Assembly (NCBI RefSeq): GCF_000282115.1
Contig: NZ_AKJY01000035.1
Location: 42,184 to 106,183 of the forward strand
Source: Chryseobacterium populi
GTDB lineage: Bacteria > Bacteroidota > Bacteroidia > Flavobacteriales > Weeksellaceae
DNA: 64,000 nt
Direction of reading: 5' to 3'
Shown here: positions 51,281 to 60,213 of the stretch, one piece after another
Numbering within the stretch: position 1 is the stretch's first letter
Layout: every line of letters starts with the position of its first letter
Position numbers and translations under genes: made by a program
The notes under the pieces: model-generated
Database searches by the model: none
Told to the model about the DNA's origin: nothing
What the model saw: only the letters and a program-made list of their open reading frames with translations

Positions 51281-52186
51281 TTATTTTTGAAGTAGATCTT
51301 CCAAAGCTCTCTTTAAATCAGGGAACTTAAACTGAAATCCTTCACTCCCTATTTTCCCGGAAGATACTCTTGAACCTTCAAGCAAAGCATCTGCCAGCTC
51401 TCCGAATAATAATTTTAAAACAAATGCAGGAACATTTGGCATAAACACTGGCTTTTTTAAAACTTCTGCAATCTTTTTTGTAAAGTTTTCATTAGTGGTA
51501 TGCTGTGGTGAGGATGCATTGTACGCCCCTGTTACGTGGGGGTTTTTTAAAGCAAATTCATAAACAGAACAAATGTCATCAACATGAATCCAGGGCATAT
51601 ATTGCTTTCCTGTTCCAAGAGGTGACCCGATACCCAATTGTACAGTTGGCAACATCTTTTTTAAAGCTCCTTCTTTTTCAGAAAGAACAACAGCCGTTCG
51701 TACTTTAACCACTCTTTCAGTTAGGTTTTCCTCAAGAAACCGGTCGGCTGCCTGCTCCCAGAAAATCACTACTTTACTGAGAAAGTCACTGCCTTTTTCA
51801 TCATCTTCTTTATAAATGTTTTCCGTTGTCTGGGTTCCGTAAACATTGATCCCGGATGCGGAAATAAAAGATTTAAGCTTAATATTTTTCTTTTTTAAAG
51901 TATCCAGAATCAGTTTTGCAGAATCTATACGGCTGGAAATCAGTTCTTTTTTTCGATCTTCAGTCCATCGTTGCTCAGAAATATTGGCTCCTGCAAGATG
52001 GATAATATGGTCAACATTTTCAAAAGCCGATTCATTAATGATCCCTTTTTGTACATTCCATTCATAATCATTATCGCGCTTTTTTTTCCGGGTTAAAAAC
52101 CTGACCGTATAATCTTTTTCTATTTTCTTCGATAGTTCCTGTGCAATCATGCCACCGGCGCCTGTAATCAAAACAACTTCTTTCAT
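51281..52186 (-). CDS. TIGR01777-family epimerase (SDR, DUF1731)
   Basis: A 301-residue extended SDR-like protein of the TIGR01777 family (related to E. coli YfcH, also linked to cell-division regulation in cyanobacteria). N-terminal VVLITGAGGMIAQELS, family signature INVYGTQ and MPWIHVDDICSVYEFAL, and a C-terminal DUF1731 domain (KPVFMPNVPAFVLKLLFGELADALLEGSRVSSGK-like: LLFGELADALLEGSRVSS). The substrate is unknown. The ATG at 52186 is chosen over an in-frame codon that would add a 15-residue non-family extension. Confidence 0.88.
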   Translation of the reverse strand: MKEVVLITGAGGMIAQELSKKIEKDYTVRFLTRKKKRDNDYEWNVQKGIINESAFENVDHIIHLAGANISEQRWTEDRKKELISSRIDSAKLILDTLKKKNIKLKSFISASGINVYGTQTTENIYKEDDEKGSDFLSKVVIFWEQAADRFLEENLTERVVKVRTAVVLSEKEGALKKMLPTVQLGIGSPLGTGKQYMPWIHVDDICSVYEFALKNPHVTGAYNASSPQHTTNENFTKKIAEVLKKPVFMPNVPAFVLKLLFGELADALLEGSRVSSGKIGSEGFQFKFPDLKRALEDLLQK

Positions 52187-52211
52187 AAATAATTTATTTC
52201 GGTTAGAGTGA

Positions 52212-52556
52212 TTATACCTGATTTTTGACAATCAGAATAAAGTCGTCTTCCAGAAATTTATAACCGTAATCATAAATAAACTGATATTCGGAACCGTTCT
52301 TATAAACCTTTATATTGGTAAAATAATCAAAATCAAAACCCAAGCCATCAAGTTTTGATCTTGAAATTTTTGTTTTCCCTTCGGTGTTGATTTCTCTGAG
52401 GATACGGTAATTTTTACGGAGCTTATTATTGATATTCCGCATCAGGTTACTCGAGTCCTTGTTCTGCTTATTATTATAGGCGTTTCGGCAGGCATCATTG
52501 CAGAACTTTTTATCTGACCGGCCGATAATTTTTTCGCCACATTCGAGGCAATTCAT
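52212..52556 (-). CDS. Zinc-ribbon DNA/RNA-binding-like protein
   Basis: A 114-residue protein whose N-terminus MNCLECGEKIIGRSDKKFCN forms a CxxC...CxxxC zinc ribbon (C3, C6, C19, C23; DUF2116-like). The rest is basic and then beta-rich (TNIKVYKNGSEYQFIYDYGY). It may bind nucleic acid or ribosomes; the function is unknown. It ends 25 bp before the epimerase start, after the HPP gene on the same strand. Confidence 0.76.
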   Translation of the reverse strand: MNCLECGEKIIGRSDKKFCNDACRNAYNNKQNKDSSNLMRNINNKLRKNYRILREINTEGKTKISRSKLDGLGFDFDYFTNIKVYKNGSEYQFIYDYGYKFLEDDFILIVKNQV

Positions 52557-52561
52557 AGGAT

Positions 52562-53161
52562 TTATTTTTTCATTTTGTGGGTGTGTTTTTTCTTTTTCAG
52601 CAATCTCATAAACCTGATATGGGTAGGATAACTTCTGTTGGTGGTAATATTATTAAAAAATAAAGCCACCAGCAATAAGATAATACATCCTGATAAAACA
52701 GGGGAGATGACGTACCAGTATCCCAGTTCAGGAATTTTCCCGGTAGAACTCACAGCAATCAGAGCTGTTGCTCCACCCGGTGGATGCAGGGTTTTAGTAT
52801 ATTGCATCAGTACAATAGAAAAGGCTACCGCCAATGGTGCAGACAGCCAGATAATATCCGGAAATATTTTATAAACCGTAACACCTGCCAATGCCGAAAT
52901 CACGTGCCCACCTACAAGATTTCTGGGCTGTGCGAGTGGACTTTGAATTGCTCCGTAAATCAGTACACTTGACGCTCCGAAAGAACCAATCAGAAATATG
53001 TTTTCAGCCTGTAATAACGAGTGTGACTGGATGAATGCAATAATTCCAATGCCAAAAAATGCTCCCAGAAATGACCAGAAATGCTCTTTATAATCGACAA
53101 GCGTTTCTTTATAAATTACATATTTTGAAACCCTGAATGTTCTTTTTATGGTCTTCTTCAT
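52562..53161 (-). CDS. HPP family membrane protein
   Basis: A 199-residue inner-membrane protein with four helices and the eponymous motif in TLHPPGGATALIAV, plus the family segment QSPLAQPRNLVGGHVISAL. HPP proteins of cyanobacteria transport nitrite; whether this one does is unknown. Immediately downstream (5 bp) comes the zinc-ribbon gene on the same strand. Upstream by 9 bp is the arginase-family gene. Confidence 0.88.
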   Translation of the reverse strand: MKKTIKRTFRVSKYVIYKETLVDYKEHFWSFLGAFFGIGIIAFIQSHSLLQAENIFLIGSFGASSVLIYGAIQSPLAQPRNLVGGHVISALAGVTVYKIFPDIIWLSAPLAVAFSIVLMQYTKTLHPPGGATALIAVSSTGKIPELGYWYVISPVLSGCIILLLVALFFNNITTNRSYPTHIRFMRLLKKKKHTHKMKK

Positions 53162-53170
53162 TTATTCTTC

Positions 53171-54067
53171 TTAATTATTGATCAACGGAATTAAATTTTC
53201 TATAAAAGTTTTGGTATAATAGCCTTCTTCATCATAATCGGGATCTAAAATAGTAATTTCAATTCCGAAACACCGGTCATTATTAATAAGAGGTTTCAGA
53301 ATTTCTTTAAGATTTTCATAATCAATTCCGTCTTCCATTCTGCTGTCAACGGCAGGCATAATTTCATCTTTCAAAACGTCAACATCAAGATGGATAAAGA
53401 AGCCATCCAGATTTTGGGCAATTACTAATTGTAAAAAATCTTCAGATGTTTTTCTGAAACCATTTTTCCTGAGGCTTTCAATATCAAAATAATGGATCTC
53501 AGAATTTAGGATCTGTTCCACATATTCATCATCATCTGTCTCTGCATTTCCGACGCAGAATATATTTTCCTCATAGAAATAAGGTTTGAGATGATGGATA
53601 TCGGTGAGCTTTTCATGCCCTATTCCGGAGACGATCGCCAGATCCATTCCTGCTACACCACCACTTGGAGAAAGCCCTGGTGGAATGAAATCGGTATGCC
53701 CGTCCAGATAAAAAAGTCCGAAATTTCCAAGCTGTTTCAGGGCAATTGCATTTCCTATTAAAATACTGCAATCACCTCCCAGAATAATATTGAATGTGCT
53801 TTTATCGTAATTCCTAAGAACAAGTTCTGCTTGCTTCTTAGCATACTCAATAATTTTGTCAGAATTTTTAACACCGGTTTCTTCATCAAAATCCATTGAA
53901 TATTCCGGTGAATCCAGTCTGAAAATATTTTTAGGATCAATTCTTTTATGAAAATCAAATCTTCTGAGCCAATCCGGAAGCTTTTTTACGCCGGGCTCAA
54001 TTTCGTGTTCTTTTTTCGTAAGTCCCAAATTGAGGGGAAACTCAAAAATATTGATATCCCTTTTCAT
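53171..54067 (-). CDS. Arginase/agmatinase/formiminoglutamase family protein
   Basis: A 298-residue ureohydrolase-fold enzyme with Mn-binding motifs GGDCSILIGN (a Cys in place of the usual His of GGDHS), DGHTDF and HLDVDVLKDE. It would hydrolyse a guanidino compound to urea, but the changed first metal-ligand region leaves the substrate open. The ATG at 54067 is chosen because the upstream in-frame TTG lies in the promoter region. Near the cyanophycin locus 5 kb away, which releases arginine; the link is inferred. Confidence 0.84.
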   Translation of the reverse strand: MKRDINIFEFPLNLGLTKKEHEIEPGVKKLPDWLRRFDFHKRIDPKNIFRLDSPEYSMDFDEETGVKNSDKIIEYAKKQAELVLRNYDKSTFNIILGGDCSILIGNAIALKQLGNFGLFYLDGHTDFIPPGLSPSGGVAGMDLAIVSGIGHEKLTDIHHLKPYFYEENIFCVGNAETDDDEYVEQILNSEIHYFDIESLRKNGFRKTSEDFLQLVIAQNLDGFFIHLDVDVLKDEIMPAVDSRMEDGIDYENLKEILKPLINNDRCFGIEITILDPDYDEEGYYTKTFIENLIPLINN

Positions 54068-54082
54068 AAATTGATATTTAGT

Positions 54083-54113
54083 CAAAGATACAGAATTATC
54101 CGTTTTCAAACGG
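54083..54113 (-). promoter_or_regulatory. Promoter of the arginase-family gene, with a dyad at -33
   Basis: On the minus strand TTTG (54110-54107), 16-base spacer, TATCTTTG (54090-54083). The dyad CCGTTT-TC-AAACGG (54100-54113) overlaps the -33 element and might be an operator. The ATG follows 15 bases later. Confidence 0.55.
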
Positions 54114-54367
54114 TTGAGAATTTGTTAATCTTTCCGTATAAATCTTTTGTATACAGTTTTAAAATTATTCGGTGAATTTTAAATAATTGATCAGCAAAGC
54201 AGATTGGAGGATATCAATATTTTTACCCGTTTACAAACGACTACAAATGAACTTAAATAGTTTTATACCGGCTTTAGTTTGAGAGTTATGCAATCTTTGC
54301 AACAGAGATTAGAGAAAACAGTGAACGTCTCTGATCTGAATAATTAATCTTTAAAAATTTTATAGTT
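54114..54367. other. Gene-free interval before the ssb gene
   Basis: About 250 bp, AT-rich. AATCTTTG at 54292-54299 is one base off the TAnnTTTG consensus and could be the ssb -7 element, giving a leader of about 65 nt. No repeats or structured RNA stand out. Confidence 0.45.
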
Positions 54368-54700
54368 ATGTCACTAAGAAACAAAGTAACATTAATTGGT
54401 TACACAGGAAAAGAAGTTGAAATTGTAAACTTCGATAACGGAAATGTAAAAGCAGGTGTGTCTTTGGCAACAAGCGATCATTACACCAATGCGAAAGGTG
54501 AAAAAGTGGAAGAAACACAATGGCACAATCTCGTAGCTTTTGGAAAAGTAGCGGAAATTTTTCAGAAATATGTTCCGAAAGGGAAAGAAATTGCTATTGA
54601 AGGAAAACTTACGTACAGATCTTATGATGATAAAGATGGGGTAAAGAAATATATTACCGAGATCAGAGTCGATGAGATTCTTCTTTTAGGAGGAAAATAA
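54368..54700 (+). CDS. ssb: Short single-stranded DNA-binding protein
   Basis: A 110-residue OB-fold SSB: LRNKVTLIGYTGKEVEI, EETQWHNLVAFGKVAEI, YVPKGKEIAIEGKLTYRSYDDK. It ends after the core fold (EILLLGGK) with no disordered tail and no acidic DDIPF-type tip that recruits partners. Probably a paralogue rather than the main replication SSB (inference). Followed 20 bp later by the HRDC protein gene. Confidence 0.9.
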   Translation: MSLRNKVTLIGYTGKEVEIVNFDNGNVKAGVSLATSDHYTNAKGEKVEETQWHNLVAFGKVAEIFQKYVPKGKEIAIEGKLTYRSYDDKDGVKKYITEIRVDEILLLGGK

Positions 54701-54720
54701 TACTAATCAAAAAAACGCAG

Positions 54721-55179
54721 ATGATGAAAATAAAAGTTTTTACCATAAGATTGGGCAAAGAATTTTTACATAAAGATCAAAAATCACTGGATCATTTTCT
54801 TGCCAGTCATGAGATTATAAAAGTGGAAACAGCTTTTGTAAATAACGAAAATTACTGGTCGGTAGTACTGTATTTTGAAGAACTTAAGCCCATGTCGGCC
54901 AGCAGTGTTAAAGAATCTAAAACGATCAAATATTCAGCGGAAAATGATATTCTGAGTTTTGATGAAGAAAAGATTCTGAGTGCCTTAAAACTATGGCGGT
55001 CTGAAAAAGCCAAAGAACAAAACCTGCCTACTTACTTTATAGCCAGTAATAAGGAACTGATGTCTGTTGCTAAATATAAACCGGCTAAAAAAGAAGAATT
55101 ATTGGATATTAAAGGTTTCGGAAAGCACAAAATAGAAAATTACGGCGAGGAGATATTAGAAATCCTTGAAAATGTCTGA
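54721..55179 (+). CDS. HRDC domain-containing protein
   Basis: A 152-residue protein. Residues about 1-65 are an unassigned beta region (VETAFVNNENYWSVVLYFEEL); residues about 80-150 are an HRDC domain (ALKLWRSEKAKEQNLPTYF, then ELLDIKGFGKHKIENYGEEIL), normally found at the end of RecQ helicases and RNase D, where it binds nucleic acid. A stand-alone HRDC protein in line with an SSB suggests a DNA-repair role (inference). The start may be the first or second Met. Confidence 0.86.
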   Translation: MMKIKVFTIRLGKEFLHKDQKSLDHFLASHEIIKVETAFVNNENYWSVVLYFEELKPMSASSVKESKTIKYSAENDILSFDEEKILSALKLWRSEKAKEQNLPTYFIASNKELMSVAKYKPAKKEELLDIKGFGKHKIENYGEEILEILENV

Positions 55180-55229
55180 GTTTAAAAAGAATGGCTCTAA
55201 GGCACAAATGATGAGACCATTCAGATGGG

Positions 55230-55256
55230 CCGGAGAAAATTATTTCTCCGGTTTTT
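55230..55256 (+). terminator. Terminator after the HRDC gene
   Basis: Nine-base stem CCGGAGAAA / TTTCTCCGG with loop ATTA, then five T. Confidence 0.88.
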
Positions 55257-55287
55257 ATGTTGTAAGTTAAAAGTCCTTTCAATTCCT

Positions 55288-55295
55288 TATTTTTG
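55288..55295 (+). promoter_or_regulatory. Promoter -7 element for hisS
   Basis: TATTTTTG, a TAnnTTTG match, 27 bases before the ATG. Confidence 0.5.
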
Positions 55296-55322
55296 CAAAT
55301 ACTTATCATTATCAATTATAAA

Positions 55323-56672
55323 ATGAAGCCAAGTTTAGCAAAAGGGACGAGAGATTTTACAGCACAGGAAGTTTCAAGAAGGAAGTATATCATTAATATT
55401 TTACAGAATAATTTTGAATTATTCGGATTTCAGCCGCTGGAAACACCAAGCTTTGAAAATCTTTCAACATTAACAGGGAAATACGGAGAAGAAGGCGATC
55501 GCCTTATTTTTAAAATTTTAAATTCGGGAGATTATACTTCTAAAGTGCATCAGGCAGACTGGGAAAATAAAAGCCATCAGAAATTAACTTCCCAGATTTC
55601 AGACAAAGCTCTTCGCTATGACCTTACCGTACCTTTTGCAAGATTTGTTGCTATGAATCATGGGAAATTAACCTTTCCCTATAAGCGATACCAGATTCAA
55701 CCGGTTTGGAGAGCAGACCGTCCTCAGAAAGGAAGGTTCAGAGAATTCTATCAGTGTGATGCAGATGTTGTAGGAAGCGAAAGCCTTTTACAGGAAGTAG
55801 AACTGGTTCAGCTGTATTTAAAATCGTTTTCAGATCTGAAAGTTCCGGTTACTATTCATGTGAACAACAGAAAAATTCTTTCCGGTCTGGCAGAATATGC
55901 AGGAATTACCGATAAGCTGATAGATTTTACCGTAGCTCTTGATAAATTAGATAAAATCGGTAAAGAAGGCGTTGTTAATGAATTATTGGAAAGAGGAATT
56001 GTTCAGGAATCTATTGATAAGCTGGATTTCTTGTTTACCCAATCTGATGATGCTTTGGAAAACCTTCTTCAGCTGAAAGAAAAATTTGCAGGAAATGGAA
56101 TCGGATTAAAAGGTGTTGAAGAATTGGAATTTGTATTGACACAATCTTTAAGCCTTGGCGTGAATATTGAGAATTTGGTTTTTGATATCACTCTGGCTAG
56201 AGGACTGGATTATTATACAGGAGCTATTTTCGAGGTAAAAGCAGATGAAGTACAGATGGGTTCTATCGGAGGGGGAGGAAGATACGATAACCTTACGGAA
56301 GTTTTCGGAGTGAAAAATATCCCGGGAATCGGAATTTCCTTTGGATTAGACAGAATTTACCTGGTGCTGGAAGAATTAGGCCTTTTCCCTGAAGAAGCTT
56401 CATCCAATGTAGAATATCTGTTTGCTAATTTCGGTGGCGACGAAACTCTGGAAGCTTTAAAACTGATTATGCAGCTGAGAGCAAAAGGAATTTCTGCAGA
56501 ACTTTATCCTGAAAATGCAAAGCTGAACAAACAGTTCACTTATGCAGAAAAGAAAGGAATAAGAAACCTTGTCTTCTTAGGCGAAGAGGAGATTAAAAAT
56601 AAAAGAGTAACCTTTAAAAATCTTGAAGCCGGGGAACAGAAAACGATTTCCCTGGAAGAGTTTTTAAGTTAA
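55323..56672 (+). CDS. hisS: Histidine-tRNA ligase
   Basis: Class II aminoacyl-tRNA synthetase that charges tRNA-His. 449 residues: motif 1 region [17 protein letters not shown], motif 2 [21 protein letters not shown], histidine-specific [14 protein letters not shown], motif 3 [15 protein letters not shown], and a C-terminal anticodon-binding domain ([23 protein letters not shown]). The ATG at 55323 is chosen because family members start at [12 protein letters not shown]. Single gene. Confidence 0.95.
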   Translation: MKPSLAKGTRDFTAQEVSRRKYIINILQNNFELFGFQPLETPSFENLSTLTGKYGEEGDRLIFKILNSGDYTSKVHQADWENKSHQKLTSQISDKALRYDLTVPFARFVAMNHGKLTFPYKRYQIQPVWRADRPQKGRFREFYQCDADVVGSESLLQEVELVQLYLKSFSDLKVPVTIHVNNRKILSGLAEYAGITDKLIDFTVALDKLDKIGKEGVVNELLERGIVQESIDKLDFLFTQSDDALENLLQLKEKFAGNGIGLKGVEELEFVLTQSLSLGVNIENLVFDITLARGLDYYTGAIFEVKADEVQMGSIGGGGRYDNLTEVFGVKNIPGIGISFGLDRIYLVLEELGLFPEEASSNVEYLFANFGGDETLEALKLIMQLRAKGISAELYPENAKLNKQFTYAEKKGIRNLVFLGEEEIKNKRVTFKNLEAGEQKTISLEEFLS

Positions 56673-56741
56673 AAATAAAAAGCATTGTCTATTTTGATAA
56701 TGCTTTTGTTTTGATGGTTACGTAAATGACTCTGATGAAAA

Positions 56742-57389
56742 ATGAAAGAAAAAATTTCTTCGGATATTCTGGAAAAATGGCTCAAAGGTTGGACCCTGTC
56801 AAGAAATAAGCCTTTGCCGGTTAAATATAAATCAGGATTTAAAGTTGAGGTTGGAGATCCTGAACAAAAATCCCGTTATGTATTTGCTGAACCCAATGAG
56901 GACTTCATCCAATTGGCAAAATCGGTTGATGAGCCCTGGGTTTTTCTGAAAGTCTGTACTTCTTCCGATAGATTCAAAAATAATATACCTGATAAATGGA
57001 AGACTCAGCCACAAGGCTATATGATGTCATGCTTTCAACCCATGCATACTCCCAATATTGATCTGCATGAGGATTATCTATTGGAATATGACCATTACAA
57101 TTCAACATCTGTTGTCAAAATACTGAGTAAAACAGGAGAATTAGCTTCAATAGGCCGTGTTGTTATCGTCGATGATCTCGCTATCTATGACAGGATCTCT
57201 ACTGAAAGCAACCACAGAAGAAAAGGGCTTGCTTCTTTCCTGATGAAAGAACTTGAAAAAATGGCTCTGTCAAAAAACATTTTAGATAATTTTCTGGTGG
57301 CAACAGAAAAAGGCAGGTCTTTATACGAATCATTAGGCTGGGAATTTTACAGTTCTTATACTTCAATCGTGATTCCCGGGAGGGCTTAA
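56742..57389 (+). CDS. GNAT family N-acetyltransferase
   Basis: A 215-residue GNAT enzyme. The acetyl-CoA-binding motif is HRRKGLASFLMKELEKMAL (R/QxxGxG/A), followed by the Tyr-containing YESLGWEFYSSYTSIVI. The N-terminal 110 residues are a divergent substrate-binding half. The acceptor amine is unknown. Monocistronic. Confidence 0.86.
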   Translation: MKEKISSDILEKWLKGWTLSRNKPLPVKYKSGFKVEVGDPEQKSRYVFAEPNEDFIQLAKSVDEPWVFLKVCTSSDRFKNNIPDKWKTQPQGYMMSCFQPMHTPNIDLHEDYLLEYDHYNSTSVVKILSKTGELASIGRVVIVDDLAIYDRISTESNHRRKGLASFLMKELEKMALSKNILDNFLVATEKGRSLYESLGWEFYSSYTSIVIPGRA

Positions 57390-57454
57390 ATTTTTGATCT
57401 GCATGAAATGATATTCGTAAAGAAGTAGTAATTTAGGCCTCATAAACTATTACT

Positions 57455-57991
57455 ATGAGCGAGCGATCAAGATTTGACGAAATAAAAGACGAACTGGAAA
57501 AATTAGATGTCAATCCTACATTTTTTGCAAGAAAAGAGATTCGTGAGTTACCCAACGTTCTTTCAACGGACGAAAGAATCGTTTATCTGGTTGAAGGCCG
57601 GAATAAAACCACCAAGCATCACATTATTTTAGTAGCTACAGACAGAAGACTGATTTTTGTTGATAAAGAAATGCTGTACGGATTAAAGGTGGAAGACTTT
57701 TCGTATGATAAAGTCACCTCAATACAGTATGAGAAAGAGTTGATGCTGGCTTCAATAGATATTAAAGTTTCAGGAGATATTGTTGAGATTGATGGAGTAG
57801 GCAAGTATGAGGCAGAATTGTTCTGCGAGAAAACAAGAGATTTTATGTCGCGTCCGAAAGAGTATTTTCAACCTAAAACAAAACCTTCAGTATTAGATCA
57901 ACTGGAACAATTGGGAAAACTTAAAGAAAATGGAGTTTTAACAGAGGAGGAATTCTTGGAACAAAAGGCTAAACTTCTTGAAAAATTGTAA
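57455..57991 (+). CDS. PH-domain protein with C-terminal SHOCT motif
   Basis: A 178-residue cytoplasmic protein. Residues about 25-130 look like a bacterial PH (YokE-like) domain (EGRNKTTKHHIILVATDRRLIFVDKEMLYGLKVEDFSYDKVTSI); the last 32 residues are a SHOCT helix hairpin (LDQLEQLGKLKENGVLTEEE), a short oligomerisation motif. Function unknown. Monocistronic. Confidence 0.85.
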   Translation: MSERSRFDEIKDELEKLDVNPTFFARKEIRELPNVLSTDERIVYLVEGRNKTTKHHIILVATDRRLIFVDKEMLYGLKVEDFSYDKVTSIQYEKELMLASIDIKVSGDIVEIDGVGKYEAELFCEKTRDFMSRPKEYFQPKTKPSVLDQLEQLGKLKENGVLTEEEFLEQKAKLLEKL

Positions 57992-58090
57992 TATCCGAAA
58001 ATAAAGCCTGAAAAGGTAATTAAAAGGTTACCAAATAATTTTAAATAAATTTCTGATATATGAAAGTGTATCACAAATAATAAAAAACTA

Positions 58091-58888
58091 ATGGAAAACT
58101 ATCTTGAAATCAATAAAAATTCATGGAATGCCAAAGTCGAGCCCCATCTGAAATCAGACTTCTACTTTGTGAAAGAGTTTTTAAATGGAAAAAGCTCATT
58201 GAATTCAATTGAGCTGGATCTTTTGGGAAATATTGAAGGAAAGACGATTCTTCATCTGCAGTGCCACTTTGGGCAGGATTCTATTTCCTTATCAAGGTTA
58301 GGAGCAAAAGTTACCGGAATAGATTTGTCAGACAAAGCGATTGAAACAGCAAAAGATCTGGCTAAAAAATGCGGAACTGACACAGAGTTTATCTGTTCGG
58401 ATGTCTACAACCTTCCGAATGTTCTAGATCAGAAATATGACATTGTTTTTACAAGCTACGGGACCATCGGCTGGCTTCCCGATCTAAACCAATGGGCAAA
58501 TGTGATTCAGCATTTTCTAAAACCCGGCGGGCAATTTGTAATGGCAGAATTTCATCCTGTAATCTGGATGTTTGATGATGATTTCGAAAGAGTGGGTTAT
58601 AACTATTTTAATGAAAAGCCAATTGTAGAAACCTATGAAGGAACGTATGCCGACCGTTCTGCAGATCTTGTTCAGGAATATGTGATGTGGAACCATTCCC
58701 TGGCAGAAGTTCTTCAGAATTTAATTAAAAATAACCTGGAGATAGAAAAATTCCAGGAATTTGACTGGTCACCTTATCCCTGCTTTAAACATATAACAGA
58801 GTTTGAAAAAGGAAAATGGCGGATAGAAAAATTCGGGAATAAGGTACCGATAGTTTATGGAATCTCAGCACAAAAAAAGTCATCGTAA
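58091..58888 (+). CDS. Class I SAM-dependent methyltransferase
   Basis: A 265-residue methyltransferase with motif I KTILHLQCHFGQDSISLSRLG, GIDLSDKAIETAKDLA, and a DIVFTSYGTIGWLPDLNQWANVI motif III, like SmtA/UbiE-type small-molecule methyltransferases. The substrate is unknown. The last codons and stop overlap a 12-bp hairpin that serves as terminator for the gene on the other strand. Confidence 0.88.
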   Translation: MENYLEINKNSWNAKVEPHLKSDFYFVKEFLNGKSSLNSIELDLLGNIEGKTILHLQCHFGQDSISLSRLGAKVTGIDLSDKAIETAKDLAKKCGTDTEFICSDVYNLPNVLDQKYDIVFTSYGTIGWLPDLNQWANVIQHFLKPGGQFVMAEFHPVIWMFDDDFERVGYNYFNEKPIVETYEGTYADRSADLVQEYVMWNHSLAEVLQNLIKNNLEIEKFQEFDWSPYPCFKHITEFEKGKWRIEKFGNKVPIVYGISAQKKSS

Positions 58889-58908
58889 TATTAAACTACG
58901 ATGACTTT
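58876..58908 (-). terminator. Terminator for the minus-strand YtxH-like gene, overlapping the methyltransferase stop
   Basis: Twelve-base stem AAAGTCATCGTA / TACGATGACTTT. On the minus strand it is followed by seven T (58872-58878 on the plus strand is AAAAAAA). The plus-strand TAA (58886-58888) lies within the hairpin, so the sequence is used twice. Confidence 0.75.
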
Positions 58909-58936
58909 CTATATATGAATGTTAAAAAAACTAGTC

Positions 58937-59173
58937 TTAATTTAAAGAATCTTCAGCTTTTGTTTTTACTTCGTCAACCTTAGACTGAACCTGGGAAGCT
59001 ACATCATTTGCCTTATTCTTAAGATCATTTCCCCATTTGTTAAGATTATCCTTAGCATTGTTAATTTTATCCTTTACCGCTTGTTGCTGTTCCGGAGTTG
59101 ATTTTTTATATTTCCAATATGCCAAAGCACCTAAACCTAATAAAGCCAGTAAGCCATTTGTTTTATTTCCCAT
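58937..59173 (-). CDS. Small membrane-anchored amphipathic protein (YtxH-like)
   Basis: A 78-residue protein: one short membrane helix (GLLALLGLGALAYWKYKK) followed by a 50-residue amphipathic, charged helix of Lys/Asp/Asn heptads (KINNAKDNLNKWGNDLKNKANDV). The pattern resembles YtxH and CsbD-like stress proteins. Probably envelope-associated; the function is unknown. Confidence 0.75.
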   Translation of the reverse strand: MGNKTNGLLALLGLGALAYWKYKKSTPEQQQAVKDKINNAKDNLNKWGNDLKNKANDVASQVQSKVDEVKTKAEDSLN

Positions 59174-59270
59174 GATTTCTATTTTTTTAAGTTAATATAA
59201 GATTTGTTATATAAATAAACATGTAAAATACGTGCCAAAAAAATAGATTGAATGATAAAATAATGTTAAA

Positions 59271-60113
59271 TTAATTGAAAACTTCAAAATTTTCTCCATC
59301 AAAACTTGCAAAAACCATAGTGGGGTAAGAATCCTGATGAAAAATATTTCCGTTTTTATCAATAGCAATGGCGCCTGCAAACCCATCAATTATTTTAAGC
59401 TCTTCAAAAGTTTTGCTGAAAGCATTTTCAAGGCTCATTCCGTCGGTTACCCTTGTTACAATTTTTGTGGCGGTAGCATTGCTTACAATGTCTTCTCCTA
59501 CACCTGTACAGCTTACCGCACAATATGAATTGGCATAATTTCCTGCCACAGTGGCAGAGTCAGAAATTCTTCCCGGAATTTCAAAACCTTTTCCCCCGGT
59601 GGAAGTAGCTACTGCCAGTTTGCCATCTCTATCAATAGCAACACAGCCTACGGTTCCTTTTCCACCGTTGCCCAGTTTTGCTTCATATTCCCTTCTTCTT
59701 TGAGGAATTTCAGTAGAAAAATTTTCAAAACCATGTTCTGAAGCATACCTTTTTGCTCCGTTTCCCCCTAAAACCCTGTCATCCTCCTTCATTAATTCTT
59801 TTGCAATGAAAACCGGGTTTTTTACATTCTGGATATTGATTACACCGCTTAGTTTCTGAGTTTCACCATTCATAATGGCTGCGCTCATACGGATGATCCC
59901 ATCGCTTTGAATCTGGGAACCAATTCCTGCATTAAACAGTTCATCATCTTCCAGAAGAGAAACAGCATAGGCTACCGTATCGAAAGAAGAATGTGACTGA
60001 AGATATTCAAAAGCCTTTTGGGCTATATTTTTTAAGGAATTTTGTTTGGCTGTCTTTACTTCGTGACTTTGATCGCTTTCAGAAAAGAAACCACCGTGAA
60101 TGATTATTTTCAT
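59271..60113 (-). CDS. iaaA: Isoaspartyl peptidase / L-asparaginase (Ntn hydrolase)
   Basis: A 280-residue Ntn-hydrolase precursor. Autocleavage at Gly-Thr in GNGGKGTVGCVAIDRDGKLA exposes the nucleophile Thr, which separates alpha and beta subunits. It lacks a signal peptide, so it acts in the cytoplasm. The family hydrolyses beta-aspartyl dipeptides; with the adjacent cyanophycinase (which releases beta-Asp-Arg) it would complete cyanophycin breakdown. Same strand as cphB, 100 bp downstream. Substrate preference not proven. Confidence 0.9.
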   Translation of the reverse strand: MKIIIHGGFFSESDQSHEVKTAKQNSLKNIAQKAFEYLQSHSSFDTVAYAVSLLEDDELFNAGIGSQIQSDGIIRMSAAIMNGETQKLSGVINIQNVKNPVFIAKELMKEDDRVLGGNGAKRYASEHGFENFSTEIPQRRREYEAKLGNGGKGTVGCVAIDRDGKLAVATSTGGKGFEIPGRISDSATVAGNYANSYCAVSCTGVGEDIVSNATATKIVTRVTDGMSLENAFSKTFEELKIIDGFAGAIAIDKNGNIFHQDSYPTMVFASFDGENFEVFN

Positions 60114-60213
60114 ATTGTATTTATATAGTCAATTATGAATCGTCAGTTTTTAAAGCTTAATATAAAAATAGGTGCTGATAAAATTTACCGTTCACCATTA
60201 CCAATTCACTTCT

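Noticed and set aside
54278..54299. Possible TTTG/CTTTG promoter for ssb
   Set aside because: The spacing (10 bases) is far too short for the -33/-7 pair, so only a weak -7 candidate is kept.
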